Source: Euryarchaeota archaeon UBA28
Lineage (GTDB): Archaea; Thermoplasmatota; Poseidoniia; Poseidoniales; Thalassarchaeaceae
Direction of reading: 5' to 3'
DNA length: 64,000 bases
Assembly (NCBI GenBank): GCA_002501605.1
Contig: DANW01000026.1
Coordinates: 49,498 to 113,497 of the forward strand
Each line of letters begins with the position of its first letter. Position 1 is the first letter of the stretch. The notes beneath the pieces are model-generated. The model was not told the DNA's origin. It worked only from the letters and a program-made list of their open reading frames with translations, and searched no databases. Position numbers and translations under genes: made by a program. Shown here piece after piece: positions 10,501-18,139 of this stretch.

Positions 10501-10752
10501 CTTTCTTTCAACCACATAACCTTGCATCGTCTTCCATCTGCACACCATGTCTTTGAACAGTCTCGAAATTACATGATGTATTCCCGGTTTCCCATTGGCA
10601 GTGGGCGGCCCTTCAAGGAAGGTGAAAGGAGTTCCATTGCCCCTTCTAGATTCTATCGACTCGGCGAACGTCCCCTCGGACCTCCACACTTCCATCAATG
10701 AATTCTCCAACGCGACAGGATCGAACTCACCGGCTGGCCTAGGCACCACCAT
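7564..10752 (-). CDS. ileS: Isoleucyl-tRNA synthetase
   Basis: At 1062 residues this is a full-length class Ia synthetase. The HIGH-type signature is in GKPGIHH and the KMSKS loop is GKKMSKSKGN. The large CP1 editing insert carries TTTPWTLPGN and a GTGVVHTA segment, as expected for Ile/Val hydrolytic editing. The long C-terminal region matches the archaeal/eukaryal IleRS type. SWFVRM and the WISRERYWGTP-like stretch support IleRS over ValRS. The ATG at 10752 sits about 100 bp from the divergent HMA-domain gene, so the two probably have back-to-back promoters. Confidence 0.97.
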   Translation of the reverse strand: MVVPRPAGEFDPVALENSLMEVWRSEGTFAESIESRRGNGTPFTFLEGPPTANGKPGIHHVISRLFKDMVCRWKTMQGYVVERKAGWDTHGLPVEIEVQKQLDLMSNEEIEAYGMKEFNEKCKESVWTYEETWREMTERMGFWVDLNDPYVTLHDQYIESAWWSLKQMFDKGLLFRGHKVLPYCPQTGTSYSSHEVSLGYKEVTEPAVFVKFKLLEDEASVLAWTTTPWTLPGNVGLAVGPDLTYCRVKITSGSSGSWEGRGGAEVGEELILAKDLIGNVMRNHMEVLDEFPGSEIIGKSYKPLFPGAIDGEGHPSAWTIVGADFVTTTDGTGVVHTAVMYGEDDYSLGMEVGFPAQHTVGMDGKFIQGTHNDIDGKYVKECDDIIIDLLEKEGLLYREHSYTHDYPHCWRTDHPLLYYAMDSWFVRMTAVKEKILQYNSEVEWAPEWTGSKRMGEWLSNIKDWAISRERYWGTPLPVWICKECGSEHCVGSIEELSEMKTESSEMPPELHRPYVDEITLSCPQVKCDGEMIREPYVMDCWFDSGCASFAQWHYPFENGDKFDASFPVDYICEAVDQTRGWFYSLMAVSTTVFDSISYRRCLSLGHILDKDGKKMSKSKGNVVNPWDHFNKEGADSIRWYMTTQSAPWSPTNFDPNGVRESYAKMFLTLWNVYKFHADYASLDGFDPGNEDTFIPLEERSHLDRWILSKASSMAQEYHDKFVQWDFHKAGRDLEAFIVNDLSNWYVRRSRRRLWNEVDSVDKHSCQNTLHEVLLIACRLMAPVSPFVSDAIHRGLTGSSVHLADWPVGSDIIESSLPPVDHMVEMEMELVRSIAEAGRRVRVDAGRRQRLPCRSGWIVGGPDLSSFHEILSEELNVEEISVIDDLDTFQKIEIVPNRKALGAKCRADLPKVLSELKMIDPESLLLEIEAGIAAVGGYEINDVDIDIKRVEREGFAAATLSGDYGDVSLVLDMEIDEDLLSKGLSRDIIRRIQAKRKDLDLEIEATINLSVWIEDGKLSNRDWERVVSETRSEKAYLNEGVAIDKSIEFEVDGVKISVHIEKT

Positions 10753-10788
10753 GGCTGGGGCGAGTCCAGACTTCGTATTGAATATGCC

Positions 10789-10846
10789 TCGTTGTCCCAG
10801 AGGGAAGGCCCTCCCTAGCAGGGTTCAAAAACATCCTCTGCAACGA
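10789..10846 (+). promoter_or_regulatory. Structured leader upstream of the HMA-DUF4396 gene
   Basis: Two arms, 10789-10803 and 10835-10846, pair perfectly over 12 bp (TCGTTG/CAACGA and CAGAGG/CCTCTG), with a 3-nt TCC bulge on the 5' side. Inside them a CCCT-AGC-AGGG hairpin lies at 10813-10823. The element ends 6 nt before the ATG at 10853. It could be a cis-regulatory RNA for a metal-related gene, but no known riboswitch class was recognised, and it may be fortuitous. Confidence 0.35.
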
Positions 10847-10852
10847 CGCTAT

Positions 10853-11503
10853 ATGAGCAGAACTATCACAATTGATGTTGGGGGTATGACTTGTGATGGC
10901 TGTGCGTTGAATGTAACCAAAGCAATCAACTCATTAGAGCAAGTTTCCAAGGTAGATGTGTCTCACGACTCAGGAAAGGCGATAGTCACTCATAATTCAC
11001 CAGACGATGAAAATATCAGACTCGCAATCAAGAATGCAGGATATTCCGTAGACGGGGAGTTTGAACCATTCAACTGGACAGACGGTCCTGTGTGGAGGCA
11101 GTCCGCACACAATACCAAGTGGTGCTTGATTGGCTGTAGTATCGGCGATTTCGGAACAATTGCCGCTTTCCAATTTATTCCATATCTTGATGGTCTTGGC
11201 TGGTCTGCAATGTCGATTATGATGCTTGCGATGTTCAATGGAATCATGACTTCAATCGCACTTGAGACCTTCATCCTGATCAAACAGATGGGAGGAGTTA
11301 GAGAAGCATTCAGAGTGGCTATTGGGATGTCTCTTATTTCGATGATAGCAATGGAAACTTCCATGAATGCCACTGATCTTCTAATCATGGGAGAGCCTTC
11401 TTTGACATGGTGGGTAATTCCGATCATGTTGTTCGTAGGATTTATCACTCCATGGCCATACAACTACTGGAGACTCAAGAAGTACGGAATATCTTGTCAT
11501 TAG
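10853..11503 (+). CDS. Membrane protein with N-terminal HMA metal-binding domain fused to DUF4396
   Basis: From ATG 10853 this is a 216-residue protein. Residues 1-65 form a heavy-metal-associated ferredoxin-like domain with the CxxC motif GMTCDGC, as in copper chaperones and CopA N-domains. The rest is a DUF4396-type membrane region with about four helices, starting near WCLIGC and ending in PYNYWRLKKYG. A longer frame begins inside the divergent ileS gene and is not credible. Metal handling (Cu or another soft ion) is inferred from the HMA domain; the transport role of DUF4396 is not established. Its stop overlaps the Shine-Dalgarno sequence of nadE. Confidence 0.8.
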   Translation: MSRTITIDVGGMTCDGCALNVTKAINSLEQVSKVDVSHDSGKAIVTHNSPDDENIRLAIKNAGYSVDGEFEPFNWTDGPVWRQSAHNTKWCLIGCSIGDFGTIAAFQFIPYLDGLGWSAMSIMMLAMFNGIMTSIALETFILIKQMGGVREAFRVAIGMSLISMIAMETSMNATDLLIMGEPSLTWWVIPIMLFVGFITPWPYNYWRLKKYGISCH

Positions 11504-11513
11504 GTGATTCATG

Positions 11514-12287
11514 ATGCAGGTCTGGGAAAGACTAGGTGAACAGATTACTGAATGGATACTGGACTACGCTAAAAGTAACGGGATAACAACTCTAGTAGTG
11601 GGAGTTTCAGGAGGAATAGACTCAGCTGTAACTTCCACCCTGTGTGCCAAAACCGGGTTAAGGACCATCGCCCTCAGTATGCCTATTCGTCAAATTGAGT
11701 CCCAGAATAATCTCTCAATGAAACATTGTGAATGGCTATCTTCAAATTGGAACAATGTAGAATATCATATCGTAGATTTATCTGAAACATTCGACTCAAT
11801 TAGTACGGTTCTAACCGAAAAAGGGGCCGATGATCTTTCTTTGGCCAACACCAGGGCTAGATTAAGGATGGCTACTCTGTACTCCATGGCCAGCTCCAAC
11901 AATGGGATAGTTGTAGGTACAGGGAATAAGGTAGAAGACTTTGGAGTTGGGTTCTACACCAAATATGGAGATGGGGGAGTGGACATATCTCCTATTGCAG
12001 ATTTGTACAAGTCCGAGGTTTTCTCATTAGCCGACTCTCTTGGGGTCATGCAAGAAATTCAGGAAGCGGCGCCAACAGATGGACTCTGGGATGACGGTAG
12101 GACTGATGAAGATCAGATAGGAGCCACATATCAGGAACTAGAGTGGGCCATGAGAGAGGTGGAGAGGCCCTCGGGAGCAGAGCTAGACGAGAGGCAAAAG
12201 CGGGTCATGGAAAGATACCTGCAACTCAATAAGGCCAATTCACATAAGATGGAACCAATTCCAGTCTTCAAGAGAAGCGACCGCTGA
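11514..12287 (+). CDS. nadE: NAD+ synthase, ammonia-dependent type
   Basis: It catalyses the last step of NAD synthesis: deamido-NAD + ATP + ammonia gives NAD. The PP-loop is VSGGIDSAVTS. VVGTGNKVEDFGVGFYTKYGDG is the family signature that closes over the adenylate, and the tail APTDGLWDD is typical. There is no nitrilase or glutaminase domain, so it is the short NH3-dependent form; length is normal at 257 residues. The Shine-Dalgarno sequence AGGTGA lies 6 nt before ATG 11514 and overlaps the previous stop, indicating coupling. ATG 11511 is the alternative start. Confidence 0.95.
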   Translation: MQVWERLGEQITEWILDYAKSNGITTLVVGVSGGIDSAVTSTLCAKTGLRTIALSMPIRQIESQNNLSMKHCEWLSSNWNNVEYHIVDLSETFDSISTVLTEKGADDLSLANTRARLRMATLYSMASSNNGIVVGTGNKVEDFGVGFYTKYGDGGVDISPIADLYKSEVFSLADSLGVMQEIQEAAPTDGLWDDGRTDEDQIGATYQELEWAMREVERPSGAELDERQKRVMERYLQLNKANSHKMEPIPVFKRSDR

Positions 12288-12318
12288 GTTAAATTACAAA
12301 TTTGCTCCCGCTTTAATT

Positions 12319-12858
12319 ATGAGCGATGGGGCACAGATACAGACCAGCTATGCCGATAGTAACCAATTAATGGCCGTGGAATTCGATAGTAAGATCATAA
12401 TTTACTGGTGGATGACGGCAAATTTTGGACTCCTTATGTCAGTGGTCGGAATAATCCTCATGCCGATTTGGATTCCCTTCGGATGGCTTGTTCATAAGAA
12501 ACAATACGAGCATATGAGTGGAGCTCTAACTGACCGCTCCATCAACATGCGTATGGGATGGTTGTTCAAGAAACAGCAGAATATCGCCTTGGATAAGCTG
12601 ACCGATGTTTCTATTCATGAGGGTCCAATCCTGAGTGCCTTCGGGGTAGTCAGGATGCAGTTCGAGACCGCAGGTGCAGCACCATTCATACTTACAGGCG
12701 TCAGGAATGCGAACCAGTTCCGTGATCTTGTACTCAGACAAAGAGACTCTCTTGCCATAACTCCCCCGACTACTTCCTCTCAAGTCGACTCTAACGATGT
12801 CTTAGTTGAGATTAGGGACATATTATCTAAGATCGAGTCAAAGCTTTCTGATGAATAA
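12319..12858 (+). CDS. Membrane protein with bacterial PH-like (bPH2/YdbS) domain
   Basis: This is a 179-residue protein with two membrane segments at about 30-60. They are followed by a bPH2 domain (about 65-145) with the family pattern LTDRSINMRMG...IALDKLTDVSIHEG...GVVRMQFETAG. A predicted coiled coil closes the C-terminus (VLVEIRDILSKIESKL). Such proteins are membrane-associated and generally uncharacterised. The ATG is preceded by AT-rich sequence rather than a Shine-Dalgarno site, suggesting a short or absent leader. It converges with the next gene 1 bp after its stop. Confidence 0.8.
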   Translation: MSDGAQIQTSYADSNQLMAVEFDSKIIIYWWMTANFGLLMSVVGIILMPIWIPFGWLVHKKQYEHMSGALTDRSINMRMGWLFKKQQNIALDKLTDVSIHEGPILSAFGVVRMQFETAGAAPFILTGVRNANQFRDLVLRQRDSLAITPPTTSSQVDSNDVLVEIRDILSKIESKLSDE

Positions 12859-12859
12859 C

Positions 12860-13624
12860 TCATATGCCAGAAGAAGCTTTCATCCTCACATACCACGGCC
12901 AAACCGAAGTATGTCTCTCCACAATATCGAACCCGTAAAGACCCTCCATCGACCTTAGAATTCCGAAGTTAGCAAAGTCCGCTCCGTTGGGGGTGTCTCC
13001 TCCAAAAAAGTCACCCTTTATGCCACCCGACATATGGTCAAGTTGGAATTTAAGGTTCTCCCGTGGAGGTAGGTCGAACATTTTCGCTCTGGACTTGCCA
13101 ACCATCCTCATTATTATCCCTCCTACCCACTTATTCACTAAACGGGTGCCGAAAGAGAAATTATCGATTCTAGTGACGTAATCCAGTGCCTGGAGTGAGG
13201 TTCTGTATGATTTGTAAATCACGGCGACAATCGATTTTCCAAGAATCAAATTGGAAAAATCCATCCACTCGTCCTGCTCGGAATCCTCTCCCATCCTTGG
13301 AAACTCATTAGTTCCGTTTTCATCGATATAATGTAGGATATAATTCGAGTCGTTTACTTGGGTCCCGTCCTTATCCACGAAAACTGGCACAGCACTCCAA
13401 TCAGACCACTTCAGTTGTGTCTTGAATGTTGGATCGACCTCAACTTTAGAGTATTCAACCCCCCTGCTCCCCAATAGGGCTTTGACTTTGAAGCAGAATG
13501 GGCAGGTTTCAAAACAATACATTGTGGGAAGGCCATCAACAACTCTCTCTGGGACGAGCTTTTCTTGGACCCCCGAGGTTGGTTCCAAATCAATTTCAAC
13601 ATGTTGCATATCGTTATTTTCCAT
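12860..13624 (-). CDS. Glutaredoxin/glutathione S-transferase-like protein (mPGES-2-like)
   Basis: The N-terminal thioredoxin-fold domain (about residues 28-105) begins MYCFETCPFCFKVKALL, with a glutaredoxin-type CPFC redox motif and the cis-Pro segment SAVPVFVD. A GST-C-like helical region follows to residue 254. The architecture resembles membrane-associated prostaglandin E synthase-2 and related GST-like proteins, which are common in bacteria and eukaryotes. Thiol-disulfide exchange is a reasonable inference; the low-molecular-weight thiol used here is unknown. A start at about 13618 is also possible. Confidence 0.75.
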   Translation of the reverse strand: MENNDMQHVEIDLEPTSGVQEKLVPERVVDGLPTMYCFETCPFCFKVKALLGSRGVEYSKVEVDPTFKTQLKWSDWSAVPVFVDKDGTQVNDSNYILHYIDENGTNEFPRMGEDSEQDEWMDFSNLILGKSIVAVIYKSYRTSLQALDYVTRIDNFSFGTRLVNKWVGGIIMRMVGKSRAKMFDLPPRENLKFQLDHMSGGIKGDFFGGDTPNGADFANFGILRSMEGLYGFDIVERHTSVWPWYVRMKASSGI

Positions 13625-13641
13625 ATCAATCGACTCTCTAC

Positions 13642-14004
13642 CTATGAATCTAATGCGGACTCCAATGTCTTTCTAAATGAGTCGACTGATTTTCCGCATC
13701 CCTCCAGCTGTATGGCATCCACAATAATCTCTATTTCACCATCACGCTCTACGGCTATGCATGGAGTTTTACCAAAAGTAATTTCCGCTAACTCAGGAAA
13801 CTGCTCATTTAGGTGCAGAAGTTCGATTTCGAAATCCAAGCCGGATGTCATTTCCCTCCATTCTTTCTTAGTAGATACTCCTCTGTGAGTGATGTCACAT
13901 AAGGCGCAATGGGCAGTACCCCTTATTTTGCCCCAAACATAGGAAAGCTCCCCTATTATCCCCCCATCTGCATGATACACGCCATAGGCTTTCTTGACTT
14001 CCAT
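13642..14004 (-). CDS. Conserved hypothetical protein, unknown function
   Basis: From the ATG at 14004 this is a 120-residue soluble protein beginning MEVKKAYGVYHADGG. It contains the segment GTAHCALCDITH, a CxxC plus His arrangement that could bind metal. Similar small proteins with a CALCDITHG-like motif occur in bacteria without known function. An upstream in-frame ATG at 14067 is disfavoured because it adds an Arg-rich stretch and places the start inside a hairpin (14050-14068). It lies 17 bp upstream of the glutaredoxin/GST-like gene and is probably cotranscribed with it. Confidence 0.65.
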   Translation of the reverse strand: MEVKKAYGVYHADGGIIGELSYVWGKIRGTAHCALCDITHRGVSTKKEWREMTSGLDFEIELLHLNEQFPELAEITFGKTPCIAVERDGEIEIIVDAIQLEGCGKSVDSFRKTLESALDS

Positions 14005-14143
14005 TACTCCACCGCTCCTACGGTTGCGGGGGCGACTGTAGGTTGATAATATGGAGTTCCCCTCCATACATCACATCAGTTTACCACAAACAGGGCCACA
14101 TTCCTACACCAATCTTGAAGTGACTCCTAGCTAGTCCGAATGC

Positions 14144-15889
14144 ATGGAGGTCCCTGAAGAATTGGCTTCGATGCTTGACGGCGATCACGGCCCCACCAAG
14201 CAGAAAGCAGCCAGCTTGGTCGTTGATCTAGCATCAACTGCTGGCGCAAGGGAATTCATCAGAGTATCCCATGCTCATGTTTCGGGGGTTAGCGTGATTA
14301 CCGGGGGGCACGGTCTAAGACGATTCTTGGCTGACCTATCAGGCGATAAAAACGGCAAGGTTACTATACCAACTACTCTAAATTCTGCTGGATGCGACCA
14401 TGAAAAAATGGAGGAAATGGACATAGACTATCCAGATTTTCTAGAACAACAGTTCGAAATCGTTCATTCATATTCTGAGCTAGGTATTGATGCCACCCTC
14501 TCTTGCACCCCTTATGATAGGGGCATTGAAGAGGAGAAAGGAATAGGATCATGGGCAGAGTCTAATGCGGTTTGCTTCTCAAATTCATACACATCTCTGG
14601 TGACAAACAGGGAGTCAGGCCTATCAGCATTGGCGACTGCATTGACTGGATGGGCTCCAAGATGGGGACTTCATTTAGAAAAAAATAGAGTTCCAAACAT
14701 ATTGGTTCATGTCGATTGTGCAATGGAGGATATGACAGATTGGAGTATTCTGGGGGACTGGATAGGAAAGCAGATTCAGCCAGAATGGAAACTCCCATGG
14801 GGTCCCATGCCAAGAATCATGGGGCTTCCAAATGCTACATTCGAGATGAAGAAGGCATTGACGGCAGCGGCCGCAAATTACGGCTGTCCAATGCTTTGGG
14901 CTGACGGAATCACGGATGATGCCCCAGGAGTAGAAAATTATCAAGGAACTCTTCATTTCAATCAGTCAGAATTGTCCGAGAGGTATCGTGAGTTGTCACC
15001 GAAGGGAATAGTCGATCTTGTCGTGATAGGATGCCCTCAAGCCAGTGTAGGTGAGGCTCGGTCAACAGCGGCATTTATGCGCTCAAGGATGGAACTCGGA
15101 GAGAAGATTCAAAATCATAGGCTCTGGGTCTTCATGAGTTCCCATAATTACGATCTAATTGAAGCGGATGGGACTCTCGATATCTTGGAGGAGGGGGGTG
15201 CATTAGTCTTGAAGGACACATGCCCAGAAGTTACTCCCTACAACAGAGAGAACTACAACCATCTGCTAACTAATTCTCTCAAAGCTGAGCATTACCTCAC
15301 TAGCGGTTTGAATAAAATGCCAACAAGCGTTGCAACCATAGAAGATTGCGTCGCTCACGCATTTGACCCTAGTCTATTGTCCTCCCCCAGGCCAACACTG
15401 AAGTCGGGGATTACCAAAACGATTCCCAGTTCAAAGGTCAATGTATCTGGAGATTTTCAGGCCAATGGCCTTGGGATACCTAGCCAGAAAAAATGGTCAA
15501 TTAAAGGGAGGGCGCTTGTAACAGACGTACCGATAACTTACCTCGGCTACGTAAACAGGGAGTCTGGAGTGATCGAGGAGCCAGGTCACCCATTAGATGG
15601 GACGCCAATAAAAGATACAATCCTAATCTACCCGAAGGGATCTGGATCAACTGTTGCTCCCTTCGTCCTCATGGGGCTAATCTACACTAAGAGAGGGCCA
15701 ATGGGCATAATCAATAGCGATGTGTGTCCATTGACACTTCCAGCGGCCTCTTTGTTGGGTACTCCCTATGCCCATAGCTTCGACGCAGATCCAATTATGA
15801 ATATTAATTCCGGAGACTTAGTTCAAATGCAACTAAGCGACAAAAAAACTACTATCAAAGTAATCTCAAGAAATGGCGAGGAACTATGA
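14144..15889 (+). CDS. Aconitase-X fusion: candidate phosphomevalonate dehydratase (large + small domains)
   Basis: Residues 1 to about 410 are the AcnX catalytic domain (DUF521). It has candidate Fe-S cysteines in SAGCDHEK, LSCTPYDRG, IGCPQAS and DTCPEVTPY, and the NSYTSLVTNRESG segment typical of the family. Residues about 440-575 are the swivelling small subunit (DUF126), with GSGSTVAPF and NSDVCPLTLPAA. In archaea these are normally two proteins. They form phosphomevalonate dehydratase, which makes trans-anhydromevalonate 5-phosphate. Together with HMG-CoA reductase at 31.3-32.6 kb, this suggests the archaeal mevalonate pathway. A hydroxyproline dehydratase role is the alternative. It overlaps the next gene by 17 bp. 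Confidence 0.8.
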   Translation: MEVPEELASMLDGDHGPTKQKAASLVVDLASTAGAREFIRVSHAHVSGVSVITGGHGLRRFLADLSGDKNGKVTIPTTLNSAGCDHEKMEEMDIDYPDFLEQQFEIVHSYSELGIDATLSCTPYDRGIEEEKGIGSWAESNAVCFSNSYTSLVTNRESGLSALATALTGWAPRWGLHLEKNRVPNILVHVDCAMEDMTDWSILGDWIGKQIQPEWKLPWGPMPRIMGLPNATFEMKKALTAAAANYGCPMLWADGITDDAPGVENYQGTLHFNQSELSERYRELSPKGIVDLVVIGCPQASVGEARSTAAFMRSRMELGEKIQNHRLWVFMSSHNYDLIEADGTLDILEEGGALVLKDTCPEVTPYNRENYNHLLTNSLKAEHYLTSGLNKMPTSVATIEDCVAHAFDPSLLSSPRPTLKSGITKTIPSSKVNVSGDFQANGLGIPSQKKWSIKGRALVTDVPITYLGYVNRESGVIEEPGHPLDGTPIKDTILIYPKGSGSTVAPFVLMGLIYTKRGPMGIINSDVCPLTLPAASLLGTPYAHSFDADPIMNINSGDLVQMQLSDKKTTIKVISRNGEEL

Positions 15890-15899
15890 AGTCTGTTTT

Positions 15900-18041
15900 A
15901 TGCGATGTGATTTTATGAAGTCAGAACCAGAGTCATGCAGGCCACAAGATTGGGGCAAATTCGAGATAACAAGTCGAGATGGAGCAGCTAGGATTGGAAA
16001 GTTTCACACATTGCATGGGGCAATAACTACCCCTATGCTTCTCCCGGTGGTAAATCCAAATTTACGTACCATTGAGCCCAGAGAAATGTGGGAAAAGTAC
16101 GGGGTCGAGGCACTGATAACCAATTCATACGTAATTTGGAAACACGAAAAACTTAGCATCCCAGCTAAACAGGACGGTATCCACAAACTCTTGGATTTCC
16201 CCGGGGCCATAGTCACCGATTCAGGAACATTTCAGTCCTACGTTTATGGAGATGTGGAGGTATCTCCAAAGGAAATTGTTGAATTTCAGAGAGAAATCGG
16301 CGTTGATGTTGGGACAATGCTCGATGTCTTTGGTAGGCCTAATATGAGTAGGGAGGAAGCTGAGAATTCGGTCAATGAGACCTACAGTAGAGTTCCTCTA
16401 TCACTATCCGAGGCTGGGGACTCAATATTACTCAATGGACCTATCCAAGGAGGAGTGTATGAGGATTTAAGGGCAAAATCAGCTGAGCTGATGAGTCGAG
16501 CAGATGAATCAGGAGCTACATTTGCCATACATCCGATTGGAGGAATAGTTCCTCTAATGGAGAAACAAAGGTACCAAGAATTGTTCTCCATCATTCTGGC
16601 CGTGAAATCCCAGATTCCACCAAACAAACCAATTCACATGTTTGGTTGCGGACATCCAATGCTATTCCCCCTTTCAGTGGCCCTTGGAATTGACTTTTTC
16701 GATAGTGCCGCCTATGTCTTGTTCGCTCGTGATGACAGGATACTAACTCCAGAAGGAACTGTGAAGGTCCAAGGTCTCAAGGAGTGGCCAATATCTTCGG
16801 AGGCACTGTTTGGCAGGACTCCCATTGAGGTTCTATCCCTGCCAAAGGAAGAGAGATCCGAGATTCTAGCTAGGCACAATCTCGAGGTTACCCAGTCCGA
16901 GCTTTCCAAATGCAGAGAAGCAATCAGGAATGGTTCTATTTGGAGATTAGCTGAGGTTAGGAGTCATGCGTCCCCAAGACTCAGAGAGGCATTTGAGTGG
17001 GTCATTGATCAGCTAGAAAAACTAGAAGAGACCGAGGTAGGAAGCTCACTATTGGACGTCATGGCCTCAACCAATCCAATCAGGAAGGGTGGAGAACCAT
17101 TATCAGATGATATTGAATTTAGGCCACATATTCTACATTTGATGGCCCTTATTTCTATCCGATGGAGGCCCCCGGGATCCTGGTGGGATGGCAGCACAGG
17201 TCCCGTAGAAAAAGTCCTGATATTGGATAATTCCCCTCCTCCTTGGAGAGAGGGATCTCTGGGCACAATCGTAAATCATCTACTCGACTGCCCCAGGACC
17301 GTAGTCCTAATCTCCACGCCACTCGGTCCCGTCCCTTATTCGTTCGAAGACGTCTCCCCCTTTTGCCATATAGATGGTTCAGATAATATCTGGAATGATC
17401 AGACCGATTTGAATGACCCTACAGAAGATATCTCGTACCTAGGTTTGGAGAACTCAGATGTGGCCATTTCAAAGTCATCTGAACCACTTCAATCATCATC
17501 TTCAGAAATTGACAAGGTGAGGGCTTGGCTGGATAGATGCTCGATTGTAGACAAGCTCTCTGTCTTTTGTGCGACACATCCGTTCAAACTGTGTGAGATT
17601 ACGAACTCAATGAACTCGAGAAGATCGAATACTGATAGAATGGTAAACGTCAGTTTTGGGGGCGTTCATGCCTTGTCTCCTAGATTGAAGGATGGAGGGG
17701 TTTCGCTGACTGCAGAGGGGGCTAGGATGCTTTATTCTCTCAATGATGGCACACCAGATATTTTCGGGGAAGAAAATCCTGATGAAGAGAGAGACTTCCC
17801 GGGGATCCCTAGGGTAATGATAAGGGATGATGCCATTCCTTTTGTTGGAAAGGGTAGGAATGTAATGCACGGCTATGTCATAGGCGCTGACTCACATGTC
17901 ACTCCCGGACAACCTTGTGTGGTAGTTTCTGAAAAAGGAGAATTAGTAGCTCATGGAGCTCCAACTTCGACTTCTTCTGAGATGGCTTGTTTCACTAAGG
18001 GAATTGCCGTAAAGGTCAGACAAGGCGTCCTGAAAGAGTAA
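15900..18041 (+). CDS. TgtA/ArcS-family tRNA-guanine transglycosylase-like protein with PUA domain
   Basis: The N-terminal TGT barrel is well kept. ALITNSYVIWKH, TDSGTFQSY (first catalytic Asp), YGDVEVSPKEIVEFQ, GGIVPLM, FGCGHPM and the FFDSAAY Asp (the nucleophile position) are all present. The zinc site is not: where TgtA has CxCxxC this protein has WPISSEALFGR, although the later His of ARHNL remains. A DUF5591-like middle region follows (LDNSPPPW, TPLGPVPYSFEDV), then a C-terminal PUA domain. The ArcS-specific PCxxxKPY motif is not seen. It probably acts in archaeosine formation at tRNA G15, but whether as transglycosylase or as a divergent ArcS-like protein is unsettled. ATG 15900 is one of several possible starts. 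Confidence 0.8.
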   Translation: MRCDFMKSEPESCRPQDWGKFEITSRDGAARIGKFHTLHGAITTPMLLPVVNPNLRTIEPREMWEKYGVEALITNSYVIWKHEKLSIPAKQDGIHKLLDFPGAIVTDSGTFQSYVYGDVEVSPKEIVEFQREIGVDVGTMLDVFGRPNMSREEAENSVNETYSRVPLSLSEAGDSILLNGPIQGGVYEDLRAKSAELMSRADESGATFAIHPIGGIVPLMEKQRYQELFSIILAVKSQIPPNKPIHMFGCGHPMLFPLSVALGIDFFDSAAYVLFARDDRILTPEGTVKVQGLKEWPISSEALFGRTPIEVLSLPKEERSEILARHNLEVTQSELSKCREAIRNGSIWRLAEVRSHASPRLREAFEWVIDQLEKLEETEVGSSLLDVMASTNPIRKGGEPLSDDIEFRPHILHLMALISIRWRPPGSWWDGSTGPVEKVLILDNSPPPWREGSLGTIVNHLLDCPRTVVLISTPLGPVPYSFEDVSPFCHIDGSDNIWNDQTDLNDPTEDISYLGLENSDVAISKSSEPLQSSSSEIDKVRAWLDRCSIVDKLSVFCATHPFKLCEITNSMNSRRSNTDRMVNVSFGGVHALSPRLKDGGVSLTAEGARMLYSLNDGTPDIFGEENPDEERDFPGIPRVMIRDDAIPFVGKGRNVMHGYVIGADSHVTPGQPCVVVSEKGELVAHGAPTSTSSEMACFTKGIAVKVRQGVLKE

Positions 18042-18111
18042 TGCAAAATTGATTTAATTATCATGTTATATTCGGGGATTAATTCAAGTGATGCCCTCCA
18101 GAGGGTCCAGT

Positions 18112-18128
18112 GACTCCCTACGGGAGTC
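18112..18128 (+). promoter_or_regulatory. Stem-loop 11 nt upstream of the ABC-2 operon
   Basis: GACTCCC-TAC-GGGAGTC is a perfect 7-bp stem with a 3-nt loop. It ends 11 nt before ATG 18140. A smaller CCCTC/GAGGG inverted repeat precedes it at 18094-18105. The TAC loop and the spacing match the hairpin before gyrB. Function is inferred only. Confidence 0.4.
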
Positions 18129-18139
18129 GGGTGACTAAC

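Noticed and set aside
10990..11463. 157-codon open frame on the minus strand opposite the HMA-DUF4396 gene
   Set aside because: It lies fully antisense to a gene with clear domain motifs, and its translation has no recognisable family or start signal.
14050..14068. TATGGAG-TTCCC-CTCCATA hairpin near the 120-residue hypothetical protein
   Set aside because: A 7-bp stem, but 46 nt from one start and about 75 nt from the other, so no clear link to either gene.
15900..18041. Simple annotation of this protein as ArcS
   Set aside because: The catalytic TGT aspartates are kept and the ArcS PCxxxKPY motif was not seen, so a family-level call is safer.
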